Source: Kibdelosporangium aridum
GTDB taxonomy: Bacteria; Actinomycetota; Actinomycetes; Mycobacteriales; Pseudonocardiaceae
DNA length: 64,000 bases
Direction of reading: 5' to 3'
Assembly: GCF_900176515.1 (NCBI RefSeq)
Contig: NZ_FWXV01000019.1
Location: 1 to 64,000, forward strand
The position numbers and the translations under genes are program-made. The notes beneath the pieces are model-generated. The model saw nothing but the letters and a program-made list of their open reading frames with translations. It was not told where the DNA came from and ran no database searches. This document shows positions 42,917 through 51,385 of the stretch, in pieces; the stretch's first letter is position 1; every line of letters starts with the position of its first letter.

Positions 42917-45283
42917 ATGTCCTACGCGACCGGCCAGCTCGCGCGTGCGCTGGCCAGGCTGACCGAGTCTGGCGACCCTGGTGCGTTGAAGAAGATCCGG
43001 CAGTGGGAAGACGTCATCACCGGAGTTCGCGACGGCACCATCACGGTCGGCTCACGCACCCCGGTCGCGGACACCCCGGCCTGGGTGACGCTCGAAGTCG
43101 CGCATGGCGGGTTCGCCACCGGCCGGTACCTGTCCGAGGTGCCGTTGAGCAAGGAGGAACAGGCCAAGCTCGGTGAGCTGCCATCCGACGTGCCTGGCGA
43201 GACTGATCGTGAGCGCCTGAACCTCTGGTACCTCAGTGACGAAGGCCAAGCCGAGTTGCTGGCGGCACTGCGCGCGGGACGTTACTGGGTGGACCTGCCT
43301 GAGGACATGGCGCTCGCGGTGGTTGCCTTGTTGCTGGACAAGGGGTTCGCTGAGCAGGCACTGGACCTGGTCGCCGAGCTGCGGCCGCTGATGCACCGGC
43401 TGCGGTTCGTCCCCGGGTTCGTTTCCGTGCCACGCCCGTCCGGAATGGCCGTACGACTGGCGACCGTGCGGGAGGTTTCCGAGTCGCTGCGTGCTGTCCA
43501 GGTGCCGCAACAACTTGCGGTGATGCGTGAGACGTTGGGCGTGTGGAACCCGCTGTACGACAGGCTTGTCGCGTTGTGGTGTCAGACCGTGGACGGCGAA
43601 CTGCCGTACTTGGAGGACGGCGTGGTCCACGGAGGCTGGCCGTGCAAGCAATGGCCCGACGGATGGGCAGACGAGCGCTCTCGATGGCTCGCCGACTACG
43701 CCGCCACGGCTCGTGAGCACACGCCGACAGGACGGCACGCCCATAAGAAGAGCAACTTCGTGCGCCTGCACACCGCACTGCTTAACAGCGACGCGCTGTC
43801 CGCCCGGGACGTGGGCTGGATTCGTCGTGCCATCGCGAACACCGTGACCCGCAACGGCGCTCCGGGCTCGTCCGAACGCACCGGATTGCGGGCGGCGCAA
43901 ACCGCTGTCGCCGTCGCGCCGACCCACGAGAACCTCGCCAAAGTACTGGTCAACCGGCTTGATCAGTACCCGGCCGCGGGTGGCCTGGCCTCGATCGACC
44001 CGGTCGTGGAACCTGTCGACGGGGTCTGGGTCCCGTATGCGCTGCACCGAAAGGTCATGCGCGCGATGGAGGCGCCGGCGGACGTGCTGATCAGGCACGG
44101 CGTGATCACATCGGGGGAGGTGCTCGCCACCGTGCTGCCGCAGGTGACCTCACGGTTGATGTCGTCGGGCATCAACGACCCGATGGCAGCGGAGTGGTAC
44201 GAGCAGACGTACACCGCGTTCCGGCGTCGGCGCAGTCTGTTGCTGCTCAACCTCGAGCACCAGGTGCAGTTCAGTGAGCTGCCGTGGGTCCGTGCGCTGT
44301 CGGCGTTCCGGACGTCTGAACAGGACGACACATTGACCGTCCGGCACGCGCTGCAGCAGACGAGTCTGCTCGCAATGACCGCGTTCCCGTACGCGATCAT
44401 GCCGAACCCGCTGGTGCGAGAGCTGGGGGCGTTGACGGGCAAGGCCGGGATGAAGCTGCCGTTGGTGGAGGAGGTCGCCGCGGACATCTTCATGGGCACG
44501 TTCACCACGAAGTGGCGGGAAGCGGCGATCGTCGCGAGCCGCACCATGGCGGGCACGTTGTACGCGAACTACTACGACCTGCCACCCGAATCACAGTGGG
44601 CAGCGCAGCAGCGAACCCTGCGCAGGTGGGGCAAGAAGACCTCCCGCGACTTCGCTGACCTGTGCGCCTCGCGTGCCAGGGAAGCAGGTACCGGGCGCGG
44701 GGTCGCTGCCAACGGCGCAGTGCTTGAGCAGAGCCAGATCCTGACCACGCACAACCTGGCCGTGCTGGTGGACGGGCTCGGACTGACCGAACAGGTGCGC
44801 GAACGTGCCGAGGAGCTGTCAGGCAAGGCGTTCGAGTGGGCGCTGCGCAGGCTCACGCAGCCCACCAGCGACCGGCACGTGGCACTGATCCAGATCAAGC
44901 AGGCTGCGTACGCCTGGCGGCAGGCGATCTACCTGCTCAGCTTCGGCGAGCCGAGCGCGCAGAAGGCGATGGCCCGTCGGCTGAGCGAGCGTGTCGGTGA
45001 CGTGCCGCGGTTCGAGCCCGCGATCCGCGGCTTGTCCGGCGTGATCCACGGGCAGCGGTTCGATGCCGACGGCACGTTCAAGGGCGGCAGGAGATTCTTG
45101 GGCTGGGGCCGTCGGCAAGCACTGGCTACTGGACGGCTGAGTCACCAGCGCAGGTCGTGGCCCTGCGCGTCCGTTCCGCCCCTGGCGATCAGGATGATCC
45201 CATCGATCAGGCACCAGATCACGCCGACACCAACGAATGACAGCAGCAACTGGGCCACGGCCATTCCGGTGTGGCCGGTGTAG
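42917..45283 (+). CDS. large helical protein of unknown function downstream of tRNA-like array B
   Basis: 788 residues as read; no family recognised. Mostly alpha-helical, many Arg and Trp, no membrane segment or signal peptide, no nucleotide-binding motif seen. ATG 42917 has GGGGGAG four bases upstream. The last ~47 codons lie antisense to the DUF1707/TM2 gene. In the +1 frame the end reads AVGKHWLLDG and stops at 45140, two bases before the opposing stop. A late frameshift, real or a sequence error, is therefore likely and the true C-terminus uncertain. Cotranscription with the tRNA-like RNAs suggests an RNA-related job, by inference only. Confidence 0.75.
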   Translation: MSYATGQLARALARLTESGDPGALKKIRQWEDVITGVRDGTITVGSRTPVADTPAWVTLEVAHGGFATGRYLSEVPLSKEEQAKLGELPSDVPGETDRERLNLWYLSDEGQAELLAALRAGRYWVDLPEDMALAVVALLLDKGFAEQALDLVAELRPLMHRLRFVPGFVSVPRPSGMAVRLATVREVSESLRAVQVPQQLAVMRETLGVWNPLYDRLVALWCQTVDGELPYLEDGVVHGGWPCKQWPDGWADERSRWLADYAATAREHTPTGRHAHKKSNFVRLHTALLNSDALSARDVGWIRRAIANTVTRNGAPGSSERTGLRAAQTAVAVAPTHENLAKVLVNRLDQYPAAGGLASIDPVVEPVDGVWVPYALHRKVMRAMEAPADVLIRHGVITSGEVLATVLPQVTSRLMSSGINDPMAAEWYEQTYTAFRRRRSLLLLNLEHQVQFSELPWVRALSAFRTSEQDDTLTVRHALQQTSLLAMTAFPYAIMPNPLVRELGALTGKAGMKLPLVEEVAADIFMGTFTTKWREAAIVASRTMAGTLYANYYDLPPESQWAAQQRTLRRWGKKTSRDFADLCASRAREAGTGRGVAANGAVLEQSQILTTHNLAVLVDGLGLTEQVRERAEELSGKAFEWALRRLTQPTSDRHVALIQIKQAAYAWRQAIYLLSFGEPSAQKAMARRLSERVGDVPRFEPAIRGLSGVIHGQRFDADGTFKGGRRFLGWGRRQALATGRLSHQRRSWPCASVPPLAIRMIPSIRHQITPTPTNDSSNWATAIPVWPV

Positions 45284-45630
45284 AACCTGCCGATCCCGAA
45301 CGGCAGCAGGATCTGCAACAAGCCAGCCGCCAGGCGATAACGCTGGCTAGGCGAGTAGGCCGGCTGATTGGGTGGCATGGGCGCCATTGGGTACTGCGGC
45401 TGAGGCACTATCGGGTGAGGAACGAGGACCGCCGGGTGCGGTGGCGGAAGATCCGCGAACAACGGCCGCAGGTCGGCGCGGGTCTCGGCTTCGACCGCTT
45501 TCGACACGCGCTCGTCGTACTCCGCGACAGGCAGCCTGCCTTTGGCGAAGTGGTCGCCGAGCGCCTGGAGCGCCTGGTCACGCTCCTCGGTGCCGATCCG
45601 TAAGAAGTCCGGGTCGTTCACGCTTTTCAC
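45142..45630 (-). CDS. DUF1707 / TM2 domain protein
   Basis: About 162 residues. DUF1707 (residues ~8-55, RIGTEERDQALQALGDHFAKG and EYDERVSKAVEAETRADL), a Pro-rich linker, then a TM2 domain with two membrane spans (residues ~110-155, GIGRFYTGHTGMAVAQLLLSF and GVGVIWCLIDGIILIA). GTG 45630 chosen; GTG 45621 is an alternative. Convergent with the unknown large gene and divergent from xerD. Function unknown. Confidence 0.88.
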   Translation of the reverse strand: MKSVNDPDFLRIGTEERDQALQALGDHFAKGRLPVAEYDERVSKAVEAETRADLRPLFADLPPPHPAVLVPHPIVPQPQYPMAPMPPNQPAYSPSQRYRLAAGLLQILLPFGIGRFYTGHTGMAVAQLLLSFVGVGVIWCLIDGIILIARGGTDAQGHDLRW

Positions 45631-45660
45631 CGTACTCACCGGACGTAACGAAACCGGATA

Positions 45661-45674
45661 GGTCCAACTGGACC
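45661..45674. promoter_or_regulatory. palindrome between the TM2 gene and xerD
   Basis: GGTCCA-AC-TGGACC, a perfect 6-bp inverted repeat with a two-base centre, about 40 bases upstream of the xerD start. Candidate operator for either gene. Confidence 0.4.
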
Positions 45675-45700
45675 GCACCGCATTCGTAGGTGATCAACTG

Positions 45701-45706
45701 TAAGGT
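45701..45706 (+). promoter_or_regulatory. -10 box of xerD, probably leaderless
   Basis: TAAGGT ends six bases before the xerD ATG, so transcription would begin at or next to the start codon, as for many actinobacterial leaderless genes. Confidence 0.5.
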
Positions 45707-45712
45707 CGGTCC

Positions 45713-46612
45713 ATGTCGGTCGCCGGGGTGATCGCCGGATACCTCGATCATCTCGCGGTCGAGCGTGGCACCGCGCGCAACACGCTCGACAGCTATCGCC
45801 GTGACCTCGCCAGATATCAGGAATACCTCGGCGAGACGGACCTCGCCGCGATCACCGAACAGACCGTCGCGGAGTTCCTCGCGGTGTTGCGCGAAGGCGA
45901 CGACGACCACCCGCCGTTGGCGGCGTCCTCCGCGGCGCGTGCCCTGGTCGCAGTGCGAGGCCTGCACAAATTCGCGGTACGGGAAGGCCTCGTCGAGAAC
46001 GACCCCGCGCGTGAGGTGAAACCTCCGCAGACCCCACGGCGGTTGCCGAAGGCGTTGCCCCTCGACGACGTGCTCAAATTGCTCGACATCCCTGGCGACG
46101 GCCTCGCTCAGCTGCGCGATCGTGCGTTGCTCGAGTTGCTGTACTCGACGGGCGCTCGTATCTCCGAAGCTGTCGGTCTCGACCTCGATGACATCGACAC
46201 GACCGAGCGAACCGCGTTGCTCGACGGCAAGGGCGGCAAGCAACGGCTCGTGCCAATCGGCCGCCCCGCGCTCGCGGCACTGGACGCGTACCTCGTTCGG
46301 GCACGACCCGCCTTGGCCAAGCGCGGCACGCCGGCGGTGTTCCTCAACCAACGCGGTGGACGGCTGTCACGACAGAGCGCGTGGCAGGTCCTGAAGGATT
46401 CCGCGGAGCGCAGCGGGATGGACAAAAAAGTTTCCCCACACACACTTCGTCACTCTTTTGCCACACATCTCCTGGAAGGAGGGGCAGACGTTCGGGTGGT
46501 TCAGGAACTTCTTGGCCATTCCTCCGTAACCACAACGCAGATCTACACGCTAGTAACGGTGAATACGCTCCGCGAGGTCTACGCGACCGCCCACCCTCGC
46601 GCCAGCGGATAA
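45713..46612 (+). CDS. xerD: site-specific tyrosine recombinase XerD
   Basis: 299 residues. N-terminal SAM-like core-binding domain (~5-90) and catalytic domain with Arg in STGARISEAVGLD, H-x-x-R in HTLRHSFATHLLEGG and the nucleophile in LGHSSVTTTQIYT. Resolves chromosome dimers at dif with XerC/FtsK. This resumes the Rv1700-Rv1701 gene order after the 32-kb insertion. A recombinase at the border is coincidental as far as can be seen: its position is ancestral. Confidence 0.94.
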   Translation: MSVAGVIAGYLDHLAVERGTARNTLDSYRRDLARYQEYLGETDLAAITEQTVAEFLAVLREGDDDHPPLAASSAARALVAVRGLHKFAVREGLVENDPAREVKPPQTPRRLPKALPLDDVLKLLDIPGDGLAQLRDRALLELLYSTGARISEAVGLDLDDIDTTERTALLDGKGGKQRLVPIGRPALAALDAYLVRARPALAKRGTPAVFLNQRGGRLSRQSAWQVLKDSAERSGMDKKVSPHTLRHSFATHLLEGGADVRVVQELLGHSSVTTTQIYTLVTVNTLREVYATAHPRASG

Positions 46613-46650
46613 TCTGACAGAGGCCGGACAAAACGGAGGTGTTGCGGACG

Positions 46651-46974
46651 ATGTTTGGGGTAGACGAGCCTGCCCATGAGCAGCTCACCCTGACCGACGT
46701 ACTGCACGCGCTCAGCGACCCAACCCGACTCGCCGTCGTCGCACAGCTTGACCGCGTCGGCGAGATGTCATGCGGCTGCCTCGAGGTCACCGTCGCGAAA
46801 TCAACGTTGTCCCAGCACCTGCGTGTGCTGCGGGAAGCAGGCGTCACGCACACCAGACCGGACGGCAACCAGCGCTGGTTGTCAGTGCGCCGTGCGGCAC
46901 TGGACAGCCAGTTCCCGAACCTATTGGACGCCGTGCTGGCCGCGCATGCCCGCGCGGCGGCGTTCGTTTCCTGA
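46651..46974 (+). CDS. ArsR-family metal-responsive repressor
   Basis: About 107 residues. Winged HTH (LHALSDPTRLAVVAQL, STLSQHLRVLREAGV) with a Cys-x-Cys just before the recognition helix (SCGC, where ArsR/SmtB proteins have their metal site), so it may sense a thiophilic metal. ATG 46651 is chosen; GGAGG lies 11 bases upstream and GTG 46639 is also in frame. It stands between xerD and parA; no metal-transport gene is adjacent. Confidence 0.8.
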   Translation: MFGVDEPAHEQLTLTDVLHALSDPTRLAVVAQLDRVGEMSCGCLEVTVAKSTLSQHLRVLREAGVTHTRPDGNQRWLSVRRAALDSQFPNLLDAVLAAHARAAAFVS

Positions 46975-47007
46975 ACTGCGGATACGGCCCCTTACCGGCG
47001 AGGCGCG

Positions 47008-47036
47008 TTGCCACGTGGGTTGGTCACCCTTAGTCT
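47008..47036 (+). promoter_or_regulatory. promoter of parA-scpAB operon
   Basis: TTGCCA (47008-47013), a 17-base spacer and TAGTCT (47031-47036): a good match to the main vegetative actinobacterial promoter, 35 bases upstream of the parA-like start. Confidence 0.65.
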
Positions 47037-47070
47037 GCGCCAAGACCGGACGACAAGGAGCTAGGTCGGC

Positions 47071-48147
47071 ATGTCGACATTCGAGTCAGCGGCGCAGCCT
47101 TACGGCGTGCCGGGGCACGCCTCGGCACCGCCTTATCCAGCCGCGTCCGCACCAGCGCCATATCCACAGCCCCAACCGTCCCCACCGACTTATCAACCGC
47201 AGGAGCGCCCGCCCGTTACTGCCGTTCCGGTCGTGCGCCCCACTGAGGATCCTTTGAGTCTCCCCGCCAAACCCGCTACAGACGCCGAAGAAGACGACCC
47301 GTCGACCGGTCCCGATGGATCGATCGGCCCGACGGGGCGGCCGAAACGGCACATTCCCGAACCGGCCATGCTGGAGAAGCACGGTCCGGCGAAGGTACTG
47401 GCGATCTGTAACCAAAAGGGTGGCGTCGGCAAGACGACATCGGCGATCAACCTCGGTGCGGCACTGACCGAGTTCGGCCGTCGCGTGCTGCTGGTCGACT
47501 TCGACCCGCAGGGTGCGTTGTCGGTCGGCCTCGGCATCCCGCCACACGCGCTGGACCAGACGATCTACAACGTGCTCATCGAGCACGGGCCCAACCTCGA
47601 CGACGTGGTCATCCGTACCACGGTCGAGGACATGGACCTGCTGCCGAGCAACATCGACCTCTCCGCGGCCGAGGTGCAACTGGTCGCGGAGGTCGGTCGG
47701 GAGCACGCGCTGCTGCGCACGCTGCGTCCGGTGATCGACAAGTACGACTACATCCTGGTGGATTGCCAGCCGTCGCTGGGACTACTCACGGTGAACGCCC
47801 TGGCGGCAGCCGATGGCGTGCTGATTCCGCTCGAATGCGAGTATTTCAGCATGCGTGGAGCTGCGCTGCTGATGGACACGATTCAGAAGGTCCAGGAGAG
47901 GCTGAACCCGAGGCTGGAGATCACCGGCATTCTCGCGACCATGTTCGACCCCCGTACGCTGCACTCACGCGAGGTGATGGCCCGCGTTGTGGAGAGGTTC
48001 GGGGATATCGTGTTCGACACCGTGATCAACAGGACCGTGCGCTTCCCGGAGACGACCGTCGCCGGCGAGCCGATCACCCGCTGGGCGCCGCGATCGGCCG
48101 GTGCGAAGGCCTACCGCGCGCTTGCTCGCGAGGTGATCGCCAGGTGA
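47071..48147 (+). CDS. ParA-family ATPase (Rv1708-type)
   Basis: 358 residues. A Pro/Ala/Gln-rich disordered N-terminus (~1-105) then a ParA/Soj ATPase: deviant Walker A KGGVGKTTSAIN, DFDPQGALSVGLG and DCQPSLGLLTVNAL. It is not the main chromosomal parA (no parB next to it) but the copy that sits upstream of scpA-scpB in actinobacteria. It overlaps the RHH-like gene by four bases, suggesting the two form a partition-like pair tied to the SMC-loader genes. Confidence 0.9.
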   Translation: MSTFESAAQPYGVPGHASAPPYPAASAPAPYPQPQPSPPTYQPQERPPVTAVPVVRPTEDPLSLPAKPATDAEEDDPSTGPDGSIGPTGRPKRHIPEPAMLEKHGPAKVLAICNQKGGVGKTTSAINLGAALTEFGRRVLLVDFDPQGALSVGLGIPPHALDQTIYNVLIEHGPNLDDVVIRTTVEDMDLLPSNIDLSAAEVQLVAEVGREHALLRTLRPVIDKYDYILVDCQPSLGLLTVNALAAADGVLIPLECEYFSMRGAALLMDTIQKVQERLNPRLEITGILATMFDPRTLHSREVMARVVERFGDIVFDTVINRTVRFPETTVAGEPITRWAPRSAGAKAYRALAREVIAR

Positions 48148-48461
48148 CCCGCCGCGCCCCTTTGCCGGGTGCGGCCGAGCTCTTCCGTCCGACAACTCCA
48201 CCAAAGCCGGAGACCCGGCCAAACGTGGTCCGGGGTGGCTCGCCGCGCCAGAAACACGACACGAAGATCACGGTGTACGTGTCCGACGAGGAGCTGCTGG
48301 CGCTGGAACACGCCCGCCTGGCGTTGCGCGCCAAGCACGGGCTGGCGGTCGACCGCGGCCGTGTCGTCCGTGAAGCGATCGCCGTGCTGCTGGCGGATCT
48401 CGAGGAGTACGGCGAGGAGTCGCTGCTGGTCCGCAGACTCCGCCAGGAAAACGGGCAGTGA
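48144..48461 (+). CDS. small ribbon-helix-helix-like protein between parA and scpA
   Basis: 105 residues. Disordered basic N-terminus (~1-38) then KITVYVSDEELLALEHARLA and RVVREAIAVLLADLEE, a beta-strand plus two helices as in RHH/CopG DNA-binding proteins. GTG start overlaps the ParA stop (GTGA) and its end overlaps the scpA start. ParA partners are often RHH proteins, so it may be the DNA-binding partner of this ParA. M. tuberculosis lacks an equivalent gene here, as far as I recall. Confidence 0.7.
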   Translation: MTRRAPLPGAAELFRPTTPPKPETRPNVVRGGSPRQKHDTKITVYVSDEELLALEHARLALRAKHGLAVDRGRVVREAIAVLLADLEEYGEESLLVRRLRQENGQ

Positions 48462-49312
48462 CGACCGCGTTGGAGACCCCGCCCGAGCCGCCAGCCGACC
48501 CGCAGCCTGGGTCGTCGAAGTTCACGGTGAAGCTGTCGAACTTCGAGGGGCCGTTCGACCTGCTGCTGCAGTTGATCTCGCAGCACGAGATGGACGTGAC
48601 CGAGGTGGCGCTGCACCGGGTGACGGACGACTTCATCGCGTACATCCGGGCATTGGGCAAGGACTTCGACCTCGACGAGACCACGGAGTTCCTGGTGGTC
48701 GCCGCGACACTGCTGGACCTGAAAGCGGCCCGCCTGCTGCCCGCCGGCGACGTCGAGGACGAAGAAGACCTGGCGCTGCTGGAAGCCCGCGACCTGCTCT
48801 TCGCCCGGCTGTTGCAGTACCGGGCGTACAAGCAGGTGGCGGCGCTGTTCTCGGAGCTCGAAGCGAACGCCTTGCGGCGCTACCCTCGTTCGGTCGCGCT
48901 CGAGGAGCGCTACACCTCGCTGTTGCCCGAAGTGATGCTCGGCGTGTCACCGGAGAAGTTCGCGGAGATCGCGGCCGCGGTGTTCCGGCCGAAGCCGCCG
49001 CCCACGGTGTCGCTGGCCCACGTCCACGTGCGCGCGGTCTCGGTGAAGGAGACGGCGGGCGTCCTACGGGTGCGGCTGGCCGAAGCAGGGACCCTGACCT
49101 TTGCTGAGATGGTCGCGGACTGCGAGCACATCGCGGAGGTGGTCGCCCGGTTCCTCGGCCTGCTCGAGCTGTACCGCGAGGCCGTGGTGTTGTTCGAACA
49201 GGACGAGCCGCTCAGCGAACTGCGGGTGAAGTGGACCGGCGGCAGCGTCGAGGAGGCCAGGGCCGCGGCCGAGGCAGCCAAGACCTCCGCCGAGGAGGAG
49301 GAATACGGGTGA
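48458..49312 (+). CDS. scpA: segregation and condensation protein A
   Basis: 284 residues. Kleisin of the SMC-ScpAB complex. N-terminal FTVKLSNFEGPFDLLLQLI, the LVVAATLLDLKAARLLP helix and a C-terminal winged helix (TFAEMVADC, VVARFLGLLELYREAVV, LFEQDEPLSELRVKWTG). Start GTG overlaps the previous stop. GTGA overlap with scpB ensures joint synthesis. Confidence 0.95.
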   Translation: MTTALETPPEPPADPQPGSSKFTVKLSNFEGPFDLLLQLISQHEMDVTEVALHRVTDDFIAYIRALGKDFDLDETTEFLVVAATLLDLKAARLLPAGDVEDEEDLALLEARDLLFARLLQYRAYKQVAALFSELEANALRRYPRSVALEERYTSLLPEVMLGVSPEKFAEIAAAVFRPKPPPTVSLAHVHVRAVSVKETAGVLRVRLAEAGTLTFAEMVADCEHIAEVVARFLGLLELYREAVVLFEQDEPLSELRVKWTGGSVEEARAAAEAAKTSAEEEEYG

Positions 49313-50643
49313 CGACGCCCGAAAACGGACCTGAAGACCCCCGCAAGCCAGCGAACGAGGCCGACGCCGAAGCCGAGGCGACCAACGCGCGCATCGCCGC
49401 TCTGGTGGCCTCGTTCGACGAGCGCAGCAAGATGGTGGCAGAAGCCGAGGCTGCCGCGGCCAGCGAAGAGGCGGCCGCCGCTGCTGAAGTGAGTGCCGAT
49501 GGCGACGGCGCGGATCCAGCCGACGCAGCTGAAGCGAGCCTGGAGGTTGAGGGCTCGGGTCTGGCCGATGCTGGTGAAGCGAGTGCCGATGGCGAAGCCG
49601 TGCCGACCCCTGACTCGGGCGCGGCAGCCACTGATGTAGTCGCCGAGGAGCCAGCCGTCGCTGGTGAAGTGAGCCCTGCGACCGAGGCCTCGGATCCGGC
49701 TGCGGCCCCCACCGATTCGGCTGCCCTCGACTCGGCGGATGCCGACGCGGATGTGGCCCTTGCAGCGGGTGCTGACCCGTCCGCCGCCTCGGCCACCGAG
49801 GCCGAGACACCCGCCGAGCCACACGCCGCCGACTCCGGAGCCCCGCAGCCAGCCGATGCCGGTGCCGCGGATGGCGATGCCACCGAACCAACTGATGCCC
49901 CCAACGCCACTGTGAGCGCATCCCAGGAAGGGCAAGCGGCCCCGGATGCCGACCTCCCATCGGCCACCGCCTCGGCTGCGGCTGACGCAGCCGCTCCGGA
50001 GGCCGTGTCCGCTGCCGACCTGGCTGCCGCAGTCGACTCTGAAGCCGCCGGCGAAGATGCCAGCGAAGACGCCACCGCCTTCGCCTCCCGCCTTCCGGAC
50101 CTCACCGAGGACGAAGCCCTCCACTCCGCCCTCGAAGCCCTCCTGCTCGTCGTCGACTCCCCGGCCGAAGTCGAAATGCTCGCCGGCGCCCTGGACGAGC
50201 CCGTGAAGCGGATCCGGGCGGCCCTGAAGACCATGGCCGCCCAGTACGCCGAGCAGAACCGGGGCATCGACCTGCGTGACGTGGGCGGCGGCTGGCGGTT
50301 CTACACGCGTGACAAGTACGCGCCGTTCGTCGAGAAGCTCCTGCACGACGGCCAGCGCGCGAAGCTCACCCGCGCGGCACTGGAGTCTCTCGCTGTCATC
50401 GCCTACCGGCAGCCGGTGACCAGGGCGAGGGTTGCCGCTGTGCGTGGTGTCAACGTCGATGGGGTGATCCGTACCCTGCTCGTGCGCGGTCTGATCGAGG
50501 AGACCGGCACGGACAAGGACACGGGTGGCATCCTTTATCGGACGACCGAGTTGTTCCTGGAGCGGTTGGGGCTGTCCTCCCTGGAGGATCTGCCGCCCAT
50601 CGCCCCCCTGTTGCCCGAAGTGGATGCGATCGACGATGTCTGA
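49309..50643 (+). CDS. scpB: segregation and condensation protein B with long acidic N-terminal extension
   Basis: 444 residues. Residues ~265-444 are the normal ScpB winged-helix pair (DEALHSALEALLLVVDSPAE, LRDVGGGWRFYTR, ALESLAVIAYRQPVTRA, IRGVNVDG-type). Residues ~1-260 are a disordered Ala/Asp/Glu/Pro-rich acidic region with repeated ADA/AAE/EAS units, roughly doubling the size seen in mycobacteria (~230 residues). GTG 49309 overlaps the scpA stop. It overlaps rluB by eight bases. Confidence 0.93.
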   Translation: MTTPENGPEDPRKPANEADAEAEATNARIAALVASFDERSKMVAEAEAAAASEEAAAAAEVSADGDGADPADAAEASLEVEGSGLADAGEASADGEAVPTPDSGAAATDVVAEEPAVAGEVSPATEASDPAAAPTDSAALDSADADADVALAAGADPSAASATEAETPAEPHAADSGAPQPADAGAADGDATEPTDAPNATVSASQEGQAAPDADLPSATASAAADAAAPEAVSAADLAAAVDSEAAGEDASEDATAFASRLPDLTEDEALHSALEALLLVVDSPAEVEMLAGALDEPVKRIRAALKTMAAQYAEQNRGIDLRDVGGGWRFYTRDKYAPFVEKLLHDGQRAKLTRAALESLAVIAYRQPVTRARVAAVRGVNVDGVIRTLLVRGLIEETGTDKDTGGILYRTTELFLERLGLSSLEDLPPIAPLLPEVDAIDDV

Positions 50644-51385
50644 AAGTCCGGAAGGTGTCCGGCTGCAAAAGGTGCTCTCCAAGGCGGGAGTGGCGAGCCG
50701 GCGCGCGGCCGAGGACCTGATCGCCGAAGGCCGGGTCAGTGTCGACGGCGAGATCGTGCGCGAGTTCGGCCGGAGGGTTGATCCGCGCAACGCCGTGATC
50801 CATGTGGACGGTGTCCGGGTTGTGCTCAGCGAGGACCTGGTGTACCTGGCGTTCAACAAGCCGCTGGGCGTGCACACCACGATGACCGACGACCGCGGGC
50901 GTCCGTGCGTCGGTGACTGGGTCCACAAGTACGAGCGCAACGCCAACGCGGGCATCTTCCATGTCGGGCGCCTTGACGCCGACACCGAAGGCCTGCTGCT
51001 GCTCACCAACGACGGCGACCTCGGCCACCGGCTGACGCACCCGTCCTACGAGGTGCCCAAGACCTACCTCGCCGAAGTGCCTGGTCCGATTCCCAGGGAA
51101 CTCGGCAAGCAGTTGAAGGACGGTGTCGAACTGGACGACGGGTGGGCGCGCGCGGACGCGTTCAAGCTCGTCGACTCGATGCCGGGCAAGGCAATGGTCG
51201 AGATCGTGCTGCACGAAGGCCGTAACCGCATCGTCCGGCGGATGCTGGAGCACGTCGGTCATCCCGTGCAGCGGCTTGTCCGAACGGCGTTCGGGGACAT
51301 AAGGCTCGGCAATCAGCGCCCGGGCACGATGCGAGCGTTGAACCGCAACGAGATCGGCGCGCTTTACTCCGCAGTGGGCCTGTGA
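50636..51385 (+). CDS. rluB: 23S rRNA pseudouridine synthase (RluB/RsuA family)
   Basis: 249 residues. S4 domain (RLQKVLSKAGVASRRAAEDLI, ~10-55) and an RsuA-type catalytic domain with the catalytic Asp in GRLDADTEGLLLLTNDG and the KTYLAEV motif. Makes pseudouridine in 23S rRNA near position 2605. ATG 50636 lies inside the end of scpB. This matches Rv1711 and is the last conserved gene before the second accessory insertion. Confidence 0.93.
   Translation: MSESPEGVRLQKVLSKAGVASRRAAEDLIAEGRVSVDGEIVREFGRRVDPRNAVIHVDGVRVVLSEDLVYLAFNKPLGVHTTMTDDRGRPCVGDWVHKYERNANAGIFHVGRLDADTEGLLLLTNDGDLGHRLTHPSYEVPKTYLAEVPGPIPRELGKQLKDGVELDDGWARADAFKLVDSMPGKAMVEIVLHEGRNRIVRRMLEHVGHPVQRLVRTAFGDIRLGNQRPGTMRALNRNEIGALYSAVGL

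Noticed and set aside
45713..46612. xerD as integrase of a mobile element bordering the 32-kb block
   Set aside because: Its place next to the nudix and parA-scpAB genes is ancestral in actinobacteria and it has the XerD family motifs; no attachment-site repeat was seen.
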